A stretch of DNA of 64,000 nucleotides, taken from Colius striatus (lineage: Eukaryota > Chordata > Aves > Coliiformes > Coliidae). The notes under the pieces are model-generated. The model was not told the origin of the DNA. It saw only the letters and a list, made by a program, of their open reading frames with translations, and ran no database searches. The stretch spans positions 55,389,152-55,453,151 of the forward strand of contig NC_084763.1 in NCBI RefSeq assembly GCF_028858725.1, in the 5' to 3' direction. Of this stretch, positions 1 to 16,100 are shown one piece after another. Numbering within the stretch: position 1 is the first letter of the stretch; each line of letters opens with the position of its first letter. Both the position numbers and the translations under genes were made by a program.

Positions 1-1478
1 TCTCTGCATGTCTTTTCCTGACTGATTGAGATCCTGAGCCAGGACACTTGCATGAATATATTCCCAGGGCAGCTGGATATGTGGAGCAGAGGAAGACATT
101 TTAGCGCGGTTCTGTACACTTTCTTTCACTTTGGGGCTGCAAATTGTCATTTACTGGTGGCCATTCTGAGTGTTGTTGGGGTACAAGGGTGTTCCAGCCC
201 AGCTGCTTTTCCTAGTGGGATGAAGGCTTTTCCTCCCACCCCCATCCAGCATTAGAAGAGGGATGAAAGCTTCGAGGGAGCCAAAATTAGTCTTTCATGT
301 TATAATTCAGAAGGAGGTTAATGGCATACAAAATGTTGTGTTGATGAGTCAGGTGGATACCCTTACAGATTCAGGGCATTTAAAAGTCTAGGTGTCTTGT
401 TGTGAGGCAAACCATAGTCCTGGGCTGCTCAGGAAAGCAAAAGGCTAAAATGTAATACACAGGCCCAAGATGTGGTTAAACATCCCTTGTTTTTTTTCAT
501 CTGGCTGCTGACTCCCAGGGTATGTGAGTAAGCACCTTCCTCAGAGTAATGCCTTTTGAGCAGAGCATAATCAGCTACACTAATTTCAGACTTCCAGTAA
601 TCAAGTCTCTACCTGGCTGCTCTTGGAATTGACTTTGCTGTGATTAATGTGTTACGTGCCCAAGTATGTAGCTCAGACAGCTAGAGCAGGATAAATGAGC
701 TCTGAAGAGAACAAGATTTAGCCTCCCTAAAAGGAAGTACTCATGAAAGCTAACAGGGGAGAAAACTTTAATGACCTTTGCTTGTCTAAATATTAATTGC
801 ATAGTACTGGAAAGCATTTTTTTCCTCTTCTGATATTTAAAATCAAATAAATAACTTTATATGTTAAAGTTACCATCGGCTTTTAATTTCAGGCAGCTGT
901 AAGTTACAAGAAGCTGTCTTGTTAACAGAATGGCAGTTGTGCCAGTATAGACAGTTGAATTAGTAAGGGAATTTACAAGAGTTCTTATTTGCAAGAGAAA
1001 TTGTTACATCTAATTAAACTTTATCAGCTGACTTTTCTGAAGTTTGAATCACAGTTGTCTTCAGGTTAACTTCTGATATGCAAGTTACTTTGTGTTTTGC
1101 TTCTGTGTCTGGGCCCCAGGTAGTTTAGAAGAAGATAACAAATAAAGACTGACCTAAAAAAAAAAAAGAGATAATACAAAAAGTGTGAAGTCTAGGCTGT
1201 TGGCAATGGGATCTCTTTCTCTGGAGAAATGAAGTTGTTTCAATAATGAAATATAAAGATTGAAGCGCCTCAGACTGTCTCAATAATTAGAAGAGAGGGA
1301 ATTCTGATTGAAAGCCATTTGTAAAATAGCATAATGAATTAGGTGGCTGGGATAAAGTAGGCTAATAATGAATGCATTATAGCAAGTGGAGTGACTCTGC
1401 AACCTACTTTTAGCCTTTGCTGTGTATGCAGTTCTCCTTTCAACATATTAACATTTCCTTTCCTTTTGTTACAACAAG
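1..1478 (+). other. NMT2: NMT2 intron (3' part)
   Basis: Non-coding sequence upstream of the first recognisable NMT2 exon. I see no reading frame matching the preceding NMT2 exons (the region with the [22 protein letters not shown] motif), so those lie to the left of the window. It ends in a pyrimidine tract and an AG acceptor at 1477-1478. A run of 12 A at about 1157 is the only simple repeat noted. Confidence 0.75.
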
Positions 1479-5048
<3,570 letters not shown>

Positions 5049-5690
5049 GGACACTTGTGTTTCTAGAACTCTGAGGTCATCGTTTGAGTTAATTTTGATC
5101 TCCATAACTCTCGGAACGGTGTCGTTCAGGAGGAGTTAAAAGCACAACGTCAGTGATCCTGAAATAGTCCATTAAACCTGAACAACCAAGACATCCATAT
5201 GTGACCAAATTTACACGTTTTCAGATAGATCAGAAGGCCCATGAAACTTTTCTTGTCCATGAAGAGAATAAAAGCACATTCATTTAAGTTTCAAAGCTTA
5301 GCTTGCACCTTGATGAGAAGAAGGTATTTTTTTTCCACTCTGTAGAAAAGACTGTTTTGTACAAACTGAACTTCAGTGGTGGATTAGGGTACAAAAATAT
5401 TTGCTATTATGTGGATGAACTGCTGCATTTCTATTTATTAAGTGGTGGTGTATGTTTGTCAGTGTAACAGAATGAAGGATACAAACTTTGAGTATCTTTG
5501 CTTATTTACTTCACACGGATATCATCATTTGGGGGGAAAACCATGGAAGTTTGTAGCTCTCTGAAAGTCCTGGATGTTTTTGTAACTGGAGCAGTATGAC
5601 AATGTGCTGGTTTAACCCCGGTGCATTTGTTTCTCCGTAAGCAAACGCTGCCAAATCAATAAAAATACAGATTTGTACTTTGATCTTCAA
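5049..5690 (+). promoter_or_regulatory. NMT2: NMT2 3' UTR with polyadenylation signals
   Basis: Sequence after the NMT2 stop. Canonical AATAAA hexamers lie at 5267-5272 and 5658-5663, either of which could end a short 3' UTR. Another AATAAA on the same strand lies at 8990-8995, just before the convergent RPP38 gene, so a much longer isoform of about 4 kb is possible. Choosing between them needs RNA data. Confidence 0.6.
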
Positions 5691-8600
5691 TAGATCAGTG
5701 GATTGATTTAACAGTATCGCACTGTTCAGTGCAGGTGTAACCTATGTTGCCGGAATGATAATACATTACTGTACTTAATTTACAGTTGTGGCACAAAACC
5801 TTAGTTTTTCCTCAGTAGAATAACATCAGCCTGTGTGTAAAACTAAGAATTTTAGTAGTGCTATCAGGATATTTATAGTTTGAATGTTTTCGAGGCTTCT
5901 GCAAAATTGCACATACTCCTTTGTCTACTTTGATTTCCTATGAAGTCTGTAATTCTAATGACAAGTATCTTGTGTAAATATGTGTTCATAAATTGTTCCT
6001 GGTAGTGTTTTTATCCTGACTTTGGAACAAGAAGTTTTGCTATATATGTGGCTGGTATGCAGAAGAGAAATGCTCTCCCTTCAGTCCTTGGAAGTCTCTG
6101 TGCTGCACTTCCTGCAAGGTAGGAGGGCTGATCCTTGTTGTTGGGGAGGAGCTTGTTTCATTCCCTCCTGAATGCTCCGCAACCAGGGCGGCTTCTGAAG
6201 CACTTTACCTGCATTCCAGCCTAGTGTCCTAGCTAGATGTGACAGCAGTTCTGTCAGCTCACGGCTGCTGCTGTGACCATGAGCATGGAGAAGAGCTGCA
6301 GTAAGGAACTCTTCTAGCTGCAAGTGCCAAATTGTGGTAGTGAAGCCTCTGTGCTGTGAGCATCTCTTGAATGTGACTTGAATATCTCATGAAATGCAAA
6401 TGTCTGAAGTTTCCTTTTGAATATGCCTGTAAATCTCAGACCAGATTTTGCTGACAATTGAATTCTGTACCTGAAAACATCAATTTAGATGAATTTGTCT
6501 GTCCTTCATAACTGCTAACCCTACCCACCTCCTCATAGCAGTGGGGGATTTCTTTCTTCCTGCTCCTTTTCCAGTGTGTGAATGGCTTGGGGCTTGGTTT
6601 GTTTTTCTTGTTGAATTGTGGTGGGAGGATTCTGCCCTAGAAACAGTGATGCTTTTTCCCTTGTTGCATTACAGCTCTGTGATGAAAGCATTTGATGTCC
6701 TTCAAAGGAAGGGACTGAATGTGGTTTGTCTCATGGGTATGCACCAGCTCGGGGCCTCCCAAGTTGAAAAGGGCCTCAAGGGAGATCTTTCAGATATCTA
6801 ATGGTGCAGTTGGGCTTTCCAACTTTGGCCATTCTGATATCTGTCTGCTAGTAGCAGTCATAAGAGGTGGTGCAGAGGGAGCTTGGACTCTGTGTGAGGC
6901 CTGAGCAGAATTAAGTGCCTGAAAATCTAATCGATGAGGTAACAAGAATGATTTAATCTCATCTCCATCAAAGACTGAAGTTCTTAACTCCCAAAAGGCA
7001 GGAAGGTGCCTTCCTGGCTGGGCATTTGCACTGGAGCTTGTTGCAATGAGGATGAGGAGGAGGTTCACCAAGGAGCTTGGTGCATTCTGCTTTGGCTTAG
7101 CTTAGCTGCTGCCAAATGTGAGGTGGCACAGCAGCACCTAGCTCTGTCCTCATGGCAAAGGTACTTCCTTCCTAAGACATGATCATGGCCCTAATCCAAA
7201 TGAGTGGCCTTGAATGCCAGGTGCAAGATGTGCAAGATGAATGCTCATGTTCTCTGCCTTCCCTCCTCTCAAAAAAAATGCAAGCTGAAGAAATGGTAGG
7301 CAGAGAATGTCTCCTCTTTTCTCTGAAATCAGAAAGCAAATCCTCCCCAGCATGATCAAATATATCCATGTAGAAGACAGAGCTGAACCTGGGTTTCCTG
7401 CAGCCTGCCCTTCTGCCCTAATCTTGCAGTAATTGCACTTGAACAGTGCCATTTGCTTCTGAATCCCAGGGGTAAGCTCTGACTCATTTTCTGGCTCATG
7501 CTGCACATTAACTGAGGGGAAGGAGGGCAGAGACATGCTCCTGTAGAAGCTGAAGTGCTGTAGCTGAAAGTGTACTGGGCATGAGGGAAGTGAGTATCTG
7601 AGCCTGAGTATTAGGGCAGTTGCTGGAGAGTTCCTATGTTGAGTGCTGAAGCCTTTTGGCTGCTCCTGCTCTTTACTTCAAGTGAAGTGTTACAGCATCC
7701 AGAGGATGTGAATCTTGAAGGTGTCCCAGCCTGCACTGAGGCAGTAGGACAGTCACTCAAGAGGTGGACATTGCAGCAGCTCACCCTCACTTCCTAAGCA
7801 GGTACTTAACAAAAGGTTATTATCTGCCTGGGTGCTGCTGTCAGCAGCTCCAGGAGAGAGTCATGTGTTACTTCCAAAGTGAAGAGAGCTATAGGCCTGG
7901 GCAGGGAGTGAAGTGCTTGGAAGATGATTGCTGTGCTTATGTTCTTTAACAAAGCTCATCCTCAAGCTCTCTTTCAACAGCTGAGATTTAAATGTTACAG
8001 TTAGCCAGCATGGGAATTAAATACAGTAGTGGTAGCATGCCTTCAATGCTTTATGCATCCAAAGCCAAAACAAAGGATATGTATGAAGGATGGTGAAGCA
8101 AGATTAAAAAAACCCTTCACCTCTTCTTGCCACCCTTAGCCAAGGAGGGCAACAATTTTGGCATTAAATGTCTTAGTTTTGTTTAAACTTCTGGGAGCAT
8201 CCTGACCACAGCATCACTGCTGCTCTCTCCCTTTGTAGTTGGGATTGTGAACTAAAAGTAACTTCTAAATAACTCCCCAAGGTAGAGGTTAGCTATCTGA
8301 TGGCACCAGAAATCTGGATAGCAAATCTCTGCAACACAGAAATTCTGTCTGTAAGGACCAACAAAGCAACTGCTGAGGTGTTTTATGCTTTTTTCAGTAC
8401 CACACTGACTTCTCCTTAAAATGCAGAGCAACAAGTAAATTCTAAGGTGGTTGATTTCTTTTTCCTCTGACTTGCAGCACTATCCCCTTTCCTTCCTACA
8501 ACACAAGCGTCTCTTTAGGAAACTCTTTGTAGTCCTGAGTAAAGCTAAAGGAAACTCAATGGCATGTTTTTCAGTCTTGCAGTGGTTATAGCTGTCATCT

Positions 8601-9200
8601 ACTTCCATATAGCAGTATATGGCTTATCTCAATGTCCTGCCAAATAACCTTCGGTTCCATTTAGCAATCAAATTGAGTTGAGGTTACATTGTCTCACGGG
8701 ATGTGTGGTAGTAGTTTGCATACAGAAACCTTTTCTCCAAATGCAGCAGCAGTAATTTGGTTTTGTTCTGTAGTAGCTGAAAATTAAGTTTTTCCTTCAG
8801 CTGATGGGACACCAAGGTACTGGATGGAACCCAAGTCTGCATATATGATTGACCAAAGCAAGTTCACTGGTCAGCAGAGCCCGTGGTGGAAGCTCAGAAG
8901 GGAAGTCTGCCTGTGCTGTTACAGCTGTTTACTTGAAACATGCATTGAACCAGCTTTAAAAGAGTTATACCGGCATGGACCTTTGTTTAAATAAACTTTC
9001 ACTTTTGGTATTGATTTGTTTGAATAGTTATACTTAAATCTGTTTTGCTTGAAGCATGTTCATCTGTGCAAAAAATACAAAGTTCACTCAATGCTTTGCA
9101 GTAACTCCAAGGATATACTTATTATGTCTTAAATTACGGGGGTGTATTGATTACCAATGCCATATTTACCCCTGGGTAAAGACTCACACCCAAATCTCAG
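5691..9200. other. Gene-free spacer, possibly long NMT2 3' UTR
   Basis: No family-recognisable reading frame and no clear transposable element. The short ORFs here (for example 80 aa on the minus strand at 6081-6323 and 117 aa at 7183-7536) resemble no family I know and lack splice context. An AATAAA at 8990-8995 on the plus strand would suit a distal NMT2 poly(A) site. Confidence 0.5.
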
Positions 9201-9208
9201 CAGTATTC

Positions 9209-9214
9209 TTTATT
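9209..9214 (-). promoter_or_regulatory. RPP38: RPP38 polyadenylation signal
   Basis: TTTATT on the plus strand reads AATAAA on the minus strand, about 144 bp past the RPP38 stop codon. It gives a short 3' UTR. Confidence 0.7.
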
Positions 9215-9357
9215 AAAACAGAAAGTACCTCAGCTGAACACAACATCAAGTTCACGTTGTAGGCGAGTGCTTTACGCCCAACACATAGTTCAGTCAGAGC
9301 TGTACTTCAGCACTGCGTTCAAACAGCAGTTTCAGGGGAAGAACCAACTGAGCCCCG

Positions 9358-10206
9358 TTAGGCTGAAAAAGCCTTTTTCTTCTTCCGAGGCGGTTTCTTT
9401 ACCTTATTTGGATTTGGAACAAGCTTCTTGAGTTTCAAAGGCTGCAAAGTGACATTGGCAAGGTGGAGCTGACTGCTTCCCGTCCGCTTGCGCTTCTGCC
9501 CCGTCAGCTCATCTCCCAGCGCCGTCACGAGCTCCTCGACTTCCTCAGCTTCCGAGGAGTCCGTGTTGGCATCAGCCACCTGCGCCTCAGTTCTGTGCTG
9601 GAACCACGGCACTTCCACAGCTGGTACCTTGGAAATGATTGCTTCTATTGCTTCAGCAAATTGATCAGAGGGCTTCTTAAAGCCCAGAGCCAAGGTGGAC
9701 GTTAAGCCAAGCAGCGGAGCGAGGGTGGCGCTGAGCCGGGGCACCTGTCCTGCTGGGGTGCCGCGGCTGGCGCTCAGCTGGATGAGATGGGATGTGATCA
9801 TAGCAGGCTTTGCAGACTTGCACACCAGCAAGAGAAGCAGCTCGTTTTTTTCCAAGGCTTTTGTGACTTCATTGATTCCGATAGCAAGCTGTCTTCTGAT
9901 GCTTATGTCAGTCCACCCTGGTTTTTGCTGAGGGCCTGTTTCCTCCTCTTTAGGGAGCTCCTTGCTGGCAGCGTCACACTTGGGTGCCGCTTGGTTTTTT
10001 GCAACGGAACGTTTTTTCTGTCTTGGTGCCTCAACCTTTTTAAGTCCAATACTTTTAATCCTGTCTTCCAAAGTCTGCAGTATAAAATGCATATCTTCTC
10101 CATCTATGGTTTTCCACTCAAAAACAAAGGGGTTATCTAGACATATTTTTACAGGGATTTTCTTTGCCTTACGAAGCGTTGCTGTCCCTGGTGCAACTAC
10201 AGCCAT
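9358..10206 (-). CDS. RPP38: Ribonuclease P/MRP protein subunit p38
   Basis: A 282-residue intact ORF in one coding exon; the human protein has 283 residues and an intronless coding region as well. Rpp38 is a nucleolar L7Ae/Nhp2-family RNA-binding subunit of RNase P (tRNA 5' maturation) and RNase MRP (pre-rRNA cleavage). The L7Ae-like core is about residues 105-205. It contains GINEVTKALEKNELLLLLVC (110-129), ITSHLIQLSASRG (137-149), QVPRLSATLAPLLGL (154-168) and LALGFKKPSDQF. The N-terminus has the family pattern KIPVKICLDNPFVFEW (16-31). An acidic stretch (about 217-226) precedes a lysine-rich tail (about 258-278), a likely nucleolar signal. The start is the ATG at 10204-10206. On the minus strand an acceptor after a pyrimidine run (exon edge 10236) lies 30 bp upstream, so the 5' UTR is spliced. 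Confidence 0.97.
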   Translation of the reverse strand: MAVVAPGTATLRKAKKIPVKICLDNPFVFEWKTIDGEDMHFILQTLEDRIKSIGLKKVEAPRQKKRSVAKNQAAPKCDAASKELPKEEETGPQQKPGWTDISIRRQLAIGINEVTKALEKNELLLLLVCKSAKPAMITSHLIQLSASRGTPAGQVPRLSATLAPLLGLTSTLALGFKKPSDQFAEAIEAIISKVPAVEVPWFQHRTEAQVADANTDSSEAEEVEELVTALGDELTGQKRKRTGSSQLHLANVTLQPLKLKKLVPNPNKVKKPPRKKKKAFSA

Positions 10207-11462
10207 CCTGAGGTCCTTTTGTCTTTGCCACCCTAGCTGTGAAGGGGCAAAAAAAAAAAGAGGTAAGCATTAGTTCAGCTAATGTACTGTTTGCTGAGAC
10301 ATCATTACCAGAAGCTCCTCACATTAGCTCAGTGCTAATCCTTAACAAATCCTTCACAAAGTACAGACACTGCTTTGGGGGTTTTTTCCCATCGATTTGA
10401 CTGGACAGTGAGGCAACCCCAGTGACAAGAGACCCTTCTGAAGCTGAACAACAGCAGCAGGAATTAGTGGCTGCCTTTAGATACTCACAAAATGCCATTC
10501 TGCTAATCCCATCGGTTCTGTGTGTGCTGGTGCAAGTATGACAAACCTCATCTTCACTGAAATTCCCCAAATGGTTTGTACTGCCATAAAGCAACATCGA
10601 GCCTGAAGGATTTTCCCTTCAGTTAAACCCTCGTCTGGGATCCCTTAGGGGAAACTCATCCAACAGAGTTCAAACTGTGAAGCTGTTATCCAGAATGACA
10701 GTCAGAAACATAGCTGCAGTATTTTAGAGGAGAGTAAAACTAAAGTAAGTATTTAAAAATACAGCAGAGCACAGGGTCCCTCTCCCAGTACTCTCTGAAG
10801 AAACATCCTGCAGGGCCACCCAAGCAACCATCCATTCAGCCCAGTTGTCTGCCTCCATGCTGGGAACTGGAGAAACCATTTGTGGAGGGCAGGGCTGTGC
10901 TGGTGTCTTCTGTCATCCATTCCCCTCTGCTCCCAACCACCCTGCATGGTTGCATCAGGGATGGAAGATCTGCTGACTCATTGTATTAGTCCCTGATGGA
11001 ACTACCATCCATGCAGTTATCTATAGTCCCTTCTGCTTACCACAACCACCGAAGAGTGGAAACAACTACAGAATGGAAATGAACAAACAGTGGAAGCTTT
11101 CTGCATGACTGAGTTAGAAACGGAAGCTTATGATATGTCAACAAAAAAAGGAACAAACCCCAAACCAAAACAAAATCCAAACCCACTTCTGGTTTACCGT
11201 TTAAAGCTGATGCTTTAAAAACTGATGATCCTTTAGAGGGGCACCAAGCACAGGCAGCAACGCTGGCATGAGAAAGGAACAACGCTAGGAAGATTACATT
11301 TTTTCCTTTAAAAACGGGCGCTACTGCAGAAAACGATCACGCGGGGTCAGCAAATAAAGCCACGAGGCACGAAAGGGAAACGCTCAGGTCTCCCACCTCG
11401 CCCCAAGCGCCACGGCCCCGCCGCTTCCTGCGGAGAGCGGGGAAACGCCGCCCACGTCTTAC

Positions 11463-11720
11463 CCCGGGCAGCGGCGCGCTGCGGCCGCCCCGCTCCACGC
11501 CGCCCCGCTCCACGCCGCCCCGCTCCACGCCGCCCCGCTCCACGCCGCCCCGCTCCACGCCGCCCCGCCACAGCCCTCCGGCAGCCCCGGGCACGGCGGC
11601 CCCGGGCACGGCGGCGCTCCGCACTACGCTCCCTCAGCGAGAGGGCCCCGCCGCCCCGCCACACGAGCCGCTCCCCAGGGCCGCCCGCCCGCGCAGCGCT
11701 CCCGGCGGGGCTCCGGGCGC
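11463..11720 (-). other. RPP38: Probable RPP38 5' UTR exon 1
   Basis: On the minus strand a consensus donor GTAAGA (AC on the plus strand at 11461-11462) lies inside the CpG island, and the RPP38 coding exon starts at an acceptor (edge 10236). The simplest model is a non-coding first exon from about 11.46 kb to an unknown transcription start near 11.7 kb, joined across an intron of about 1.2 kb. The right edge is a guess. The exon contains the 15-bp minisatellite. Confidence 0.5.
11486..11568. repeat. 15-bp GC-rich minisatellite in the RPP38 CpG island
   Basis: Five exact tandem copies of CGCCCCGCTCCACGC (11486-11560) plus a partial sixth unit. On the minus strand, the sense of RPP38, the unit is G-rich (GCGTGGAGCGGGGCG), and the array falls in the probable 5' UTR exon. 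Confidence 0.9.
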
Positions 11721-12060
11721 AGCATGGCACCGGGGCCCGGCCCGCCCCAGCGCCAGCCCCGCTCCCAACGGCCGCACGCAAGCGAGTGCCCGTGCGCTAC
11801 CTCTGCCGCGGCCTGTGCCCGCCGCTCCGCTCCCGGGCTCGCCCCGCCGCCTCTCGCTCCGCTCCGCCCGCCGTCGCCTCAGCTGCTCCACGCCGCCCCC
11901 TTCCGGTTCTCCCGGGCGAGGGGAGCGGGCAGGGAAGGCCGCCGGGTCCGGGGTGTGGGCTTGGCGTGCGGGGCGAACCCGGCTCCCCGGGAGGCCTCTC
12001 GCTGCCAGCCCCTGGGCCGCGGCCGGTGCTGTGTGGAGCGTCCGGTTAACGGCAGCGTGA

Positions 12061-13000
12061 ACACGCCGGTGGTGTCACCGCGGCTTTAGAGCTGGCGTTT
12101 CCTCATTTGGAACGGCAGCGTAAATCGCTCTGTAGGTGATGCTGGATCCCTGCCGTATGTTATGTCATCTAAAGAAACCACGGCCGAGGCCAGCAGCGGG
12201 TGCTGCTCAGGGGCTTCACAGCAACAGGGGCCTCTCCCTCGGCCGTGTAGGATGTGATGTGCTGTGCGCCTGCCTCACGTTCTGTAACTTCGAACTGCCT
12301 CCGTTCAGTGCTTCCCACCATCTGCGGTGAGCCACAAGCAAACCTTTAGAAGCACATTCCGTTTCTGTACTCAGCTTAGCACACAACAGGGTGTGCAGCC
12401 CCTTCCACCTCCCCAGCGAAAATAACGGTGTCATTTCATCACAGTGATGGAGACGGGTTCATGGAGTTGTAATCTCTTACATACTGAAATGTATTTGCTA
12501 AATCCTGGCTTAATTTAACCTCGAGTGGCAGAGAAACATTCTTTTTACACGGGCTTGTGGAAGTTAGGGGAATTCAAATCGCTGAACTATGCTGAAGGAA
12601 TGATGGATATAAATGAGCAGAGGCTTAAATACAAGTCACTTATTAATTGATAGAGTGGAGATAATTCATTTATTAATTGAAAGAGTGGAGAAGCAGGGAT
12701 GGTGGGTTTTTTCCTTTAATGGTTGCAGGTGTAGACCAGTTTATAAATCCATTTAATATTCTATTGCTATTTATTTAATACGCCAAAGTTAAAACCAGCA
12801 TTCTCAAGGTATTCTTTGTGTATCCCCAGAATGACCCGTGTGGGTTTCAAGAGTTGCACCCGGAGGATGTGATGTCCCAGGCAGGGCTGGGCAGGAGCTG
12901 CTGCAGAGGGAACAACAGCAATGAGTGAGCTGGTTGCAGTTCAGATCACTCAAAGCCCCTTTTCAGGCGTGTGGCTCGCAAATCTCGCCGTTATCTCTGT
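12061..13000. other. Spacer between RPP38 and ACBD7 promoters
   Basis: No gene recognised. A 30-bp unit is duplicated in tandem with small differences (12636-12665 and 12666-12695). Both copies contain TATTAATTGA followed by AGAGTGGAG. The rest is unique sequence without an obvious element. Confidence 0.6.
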
Positions 13001-13162
13001 TTTCACGCCGTGCCCTGTGGGGGGTGTGGAAACGAGCTCCGAGGTGAGGTCACTCGTCCGCAGCCCAACGCGTGGAGCGCGGCCGCCGCAGCCGAGAGGC
13101 AGAGCTGCTGCGTCCCTGCTGGAGAAGGAGCGAGGCTGTGCCCTGCGCATCCGTGCGGCATC
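13001..13162 (+). promoter_or_regulatory. ACBD7: ACBD7 promoter / 5' UTR
   Basis: A local CpG-rich patch directly upstream of the ACBD7 ATG at 13163, more than 900 bp from the main RPP38 island. No TATA box is apparent. The transcription start cannot be placed from sequence. Confidence 0.5.
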
Positions 13163-16100
13163 ATGACTCTCCAGGTGAGCAGCTCTCCACCCGCAGAGAC
13201 AGGAGAGAGGGATGCACTGTCCGTCTGCGCAACGCTGCGCGGCGTTCCTTCAGAATCAGGATTATTATTGCCAAGTCAAGGTTACCTTGTGGCACGGGAG
13301 ATTTGCATAAGCCTTTGGAGGTTAAACAAAGCTTTACCTTTTGCAAGTGGAGGGTGAGAGACATGGTGCTTATTTTGAACTAGTCACTGGTCGTGTAATT
13401 TTTTTGGAGCTTTACCTGTTTAGAGCATCTGTGAATGATCTTCCTTTGTGTGTGCGTGTGAGTTGGCTGGGACTGGATTACGCGCTGGAAGGTGGGTACT
13501 TGGCTCTTCGGGTTTTTATAGCTAGTGGAGCTATAAAACAGAGGGATGCTTCTAAGACTGAAGCAGTGGTATTGAGTGCATTTGGGAAGCAGGAATCATT
13601 TCTAAGGGAGTTGTGTTTGTTTTTTTAGGGGGTGTGTATCTTTGAAGTGGTGCGTTTTCCTAGGTTTGTGTTTCAGTAGGAAAGCTGCTATTTTCTTCCT
13701 CCTGTCTAGAGACAGCAGAGCTTCCTCCCGACTACAGATTTAAATAGATCGAGAGGAAATTGTTCTCATTGCTGGCTTTTAGCCTCCTAGCTTTGTAATA
13801 AACCGTGAATACCTCCCTTGTCTTGCCCATGCCCTGATGGATTAGGCTGTTTTTCTTCATTAGGCTTTCTACTATCCCTTTCACTTCAAGATTTGCAATC
13901 CCTTTCATCCCGGTCTCATTATAATGTCTGTCTCAGCTTGGTCAGTGTGCGTGTTTTGCAAGGAGTGAGCAACACAATGCTCTGACCTAGATGCTGGGAG
14001 TGCGTTGCCAGTAGCTCAGCAGTTTTTCTTCTGAGCTGCAATTGTGTCGAACGGGCACAGAGCTTTCATTGTGGTGTTTTACAGCTATGAGAAAGAATCC
14101 TATTTCCTCAGCAGGTCAGAACTGCCAAGCTCCAAACACAACACTACCTTTGTTTAATTAGTGCTCATATAGTTTTATTCTGCCTCGAATTCACTCTAGG
14201 AATTAAATTTATTAGCGTGATGTTTAAGCAATGAGCTGTAAATCACTCTGAGAAAGGCCATTCCGTTGATGTGCACAGTCACACTGTCACATAAAAATCA
14301 GTGCCTGAAATATTAAGGTATCCCACACATGATGCTGCAATAGACATTACAGAGGTTTTCCATCCAACTATGGCTTTGGTTGACAGCTCCAAGCCATATC
14401 ATAAAAATTCATTGAATCAAACTGGATGGGAATGAGGGCAAGCAGAAGAAAATCATGTTTGCATCAGGGATTTGTAAGTTTTGCAAATGGGTAAAATAGT
14501 CTGTAAACGCAGAACTCATCCAGCTTTTTGCTCTGCAGAAAGGGAATGTGTGACAATAGGCTGATGGTTTGTGCATTGATCTTTAATGCCTGTGTATATG
14601 TCTGTTTATGCATGCCTGTATATATGTTTATGTCTGTAGATGTGCTTTTAATTTGGGGAGTTAAAGGGGATTTTATTGTCACATGATTCAAAAGAAATGG
14701 GAGGCTGCTTCTAAGTATGTTGAGTGAGCAAGCAAATCCTAAATAAGTCTGTACACAATGATTGTCTAGAGGGGGATGAAGAAAGAAATATTTAGTGTTT
14801 AAATTTCACTTCTGTATATTTCTTGCTGTGTAACATATGCACATTTTAAAACAGTAGCTTGTGATACTTGCCCATAGTTTGAAACAGAATAAAAGCACAT
14901 GAAGATAAGAAGCATATGAACTCAGTGGTTTCCTTTCTTAATTGAGGTGGCTTTTTTTGTTATCTTTTATCTTGTACAAGTCTAACAATGCCTCCAGTTC
15001 ATTCTTACTGTGAAGTTGAGATCAGAAAAGAACTCAAGGCATGTGGAAGATTCCCACTGACTTGAATGGTCCTTGTACATCAGTGGTAGCAGAAGCTCAC
15101 ATGCACTGGTGGTCACAGTACGAAGATGAAAACTTATTTAAACTTTAATCAACTGGGGCAACTCTGTTATGTTCTGTTATTGGTGTCATTGCTTAATCTT
15201 ACTGCTAACAGAGCATGGTTGCTGCTTTAGTTTGTTACTGTAAAAGTCAGCAGCAGAGCTCTCCAAGACTCGTTTTGGAGAGCAGACATTCTTCACACAG
15301 CACTGGGTGCACGAGGGGTCAACCTAACATGCACACTGGAAAATGAAAGAACGCTCCTTATATATATTAGAGAGGAATGAAGAAATAAACTAATTATCTT
15401 ATCTCTTAATACTGTAACAACCACCCTAAAGTTAACTCCCTGCTGATTCCCAGGCTCCCTCCTCAGTCTGATTTCAAAAGCCTCTGGCTCCAGGTGTCTG
15501 CACAACAGCTAAATCAATACTGGCACTCTTATGCACTTTTAACTCTTTGCTTGCAATGTCAACTAAAATCGTGCTTGTGAAATAGCAAGTGAGGTCAGGG
15601 ACTTAGGGTAAGTCACTGAAGTCTGGTATTGTGTTTGAATGTGTATGGATAATACTAAGAGATGCCTGTGAAGCAGGAGTCAGTGGTAGGTGTAGTCAAG
15701 AATGTCACATTACTGGTGTTTGGATTAAGAATGAAATAGTTCTTTTAACAACATTTTACCTATAAAAGAAAACTTGAGAGTGGTAAGCCATCGTGTAAGC
15801 AAGTGTACGTCCCTTTCATGTGGGAACTCTGCCTAATTGCACACTGTCCAATTACCAAGTTTCAGAGTGTGAAGCAGACAACTGGCATGTGTGAGGGTGA
15901 GGGAGCCCTGGCACAGGCTGCCCAGGGAGGGTGTGGGGAGGCTCCTTCCTTGGAGGTCTTCAAGACCTACCTGGACATACTGCTGTGTGACCTGATCTAG
16001 GTTGACCTGCTTCTGCAGCAGGGTTGGACTAGATAATCTCTAAAGATCCCTTCCAGCCCCTACCATTCTATGATCTGGCTAATTCTCTGCATTATACTGA

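Larger units (their letters stand above)
11380..12060. promoter_or_regulatory. CpG island, RPP38 promoter (possibly divergent)
   Basis: Very GC-rich, CpG-dense DNA between RPP38 (-) and ACBD7 (+). RPP38 is the certain user. The ORFs seen here in all frames are by-products of GC content and match no family. Mammalian RPP38 has a divergent transcript (RPP38-DT), so bidirectional initiation toward ACBD7 is plausible but not shown here. Confidence 0.75.

Noticed and set aside
11337-12089. ORFs in the RPP38 CpG island, including one with GAGRR repeats
   Set aside because: The repeat is the 15-bp minisatellite read in frame. No start context or family supports translation.
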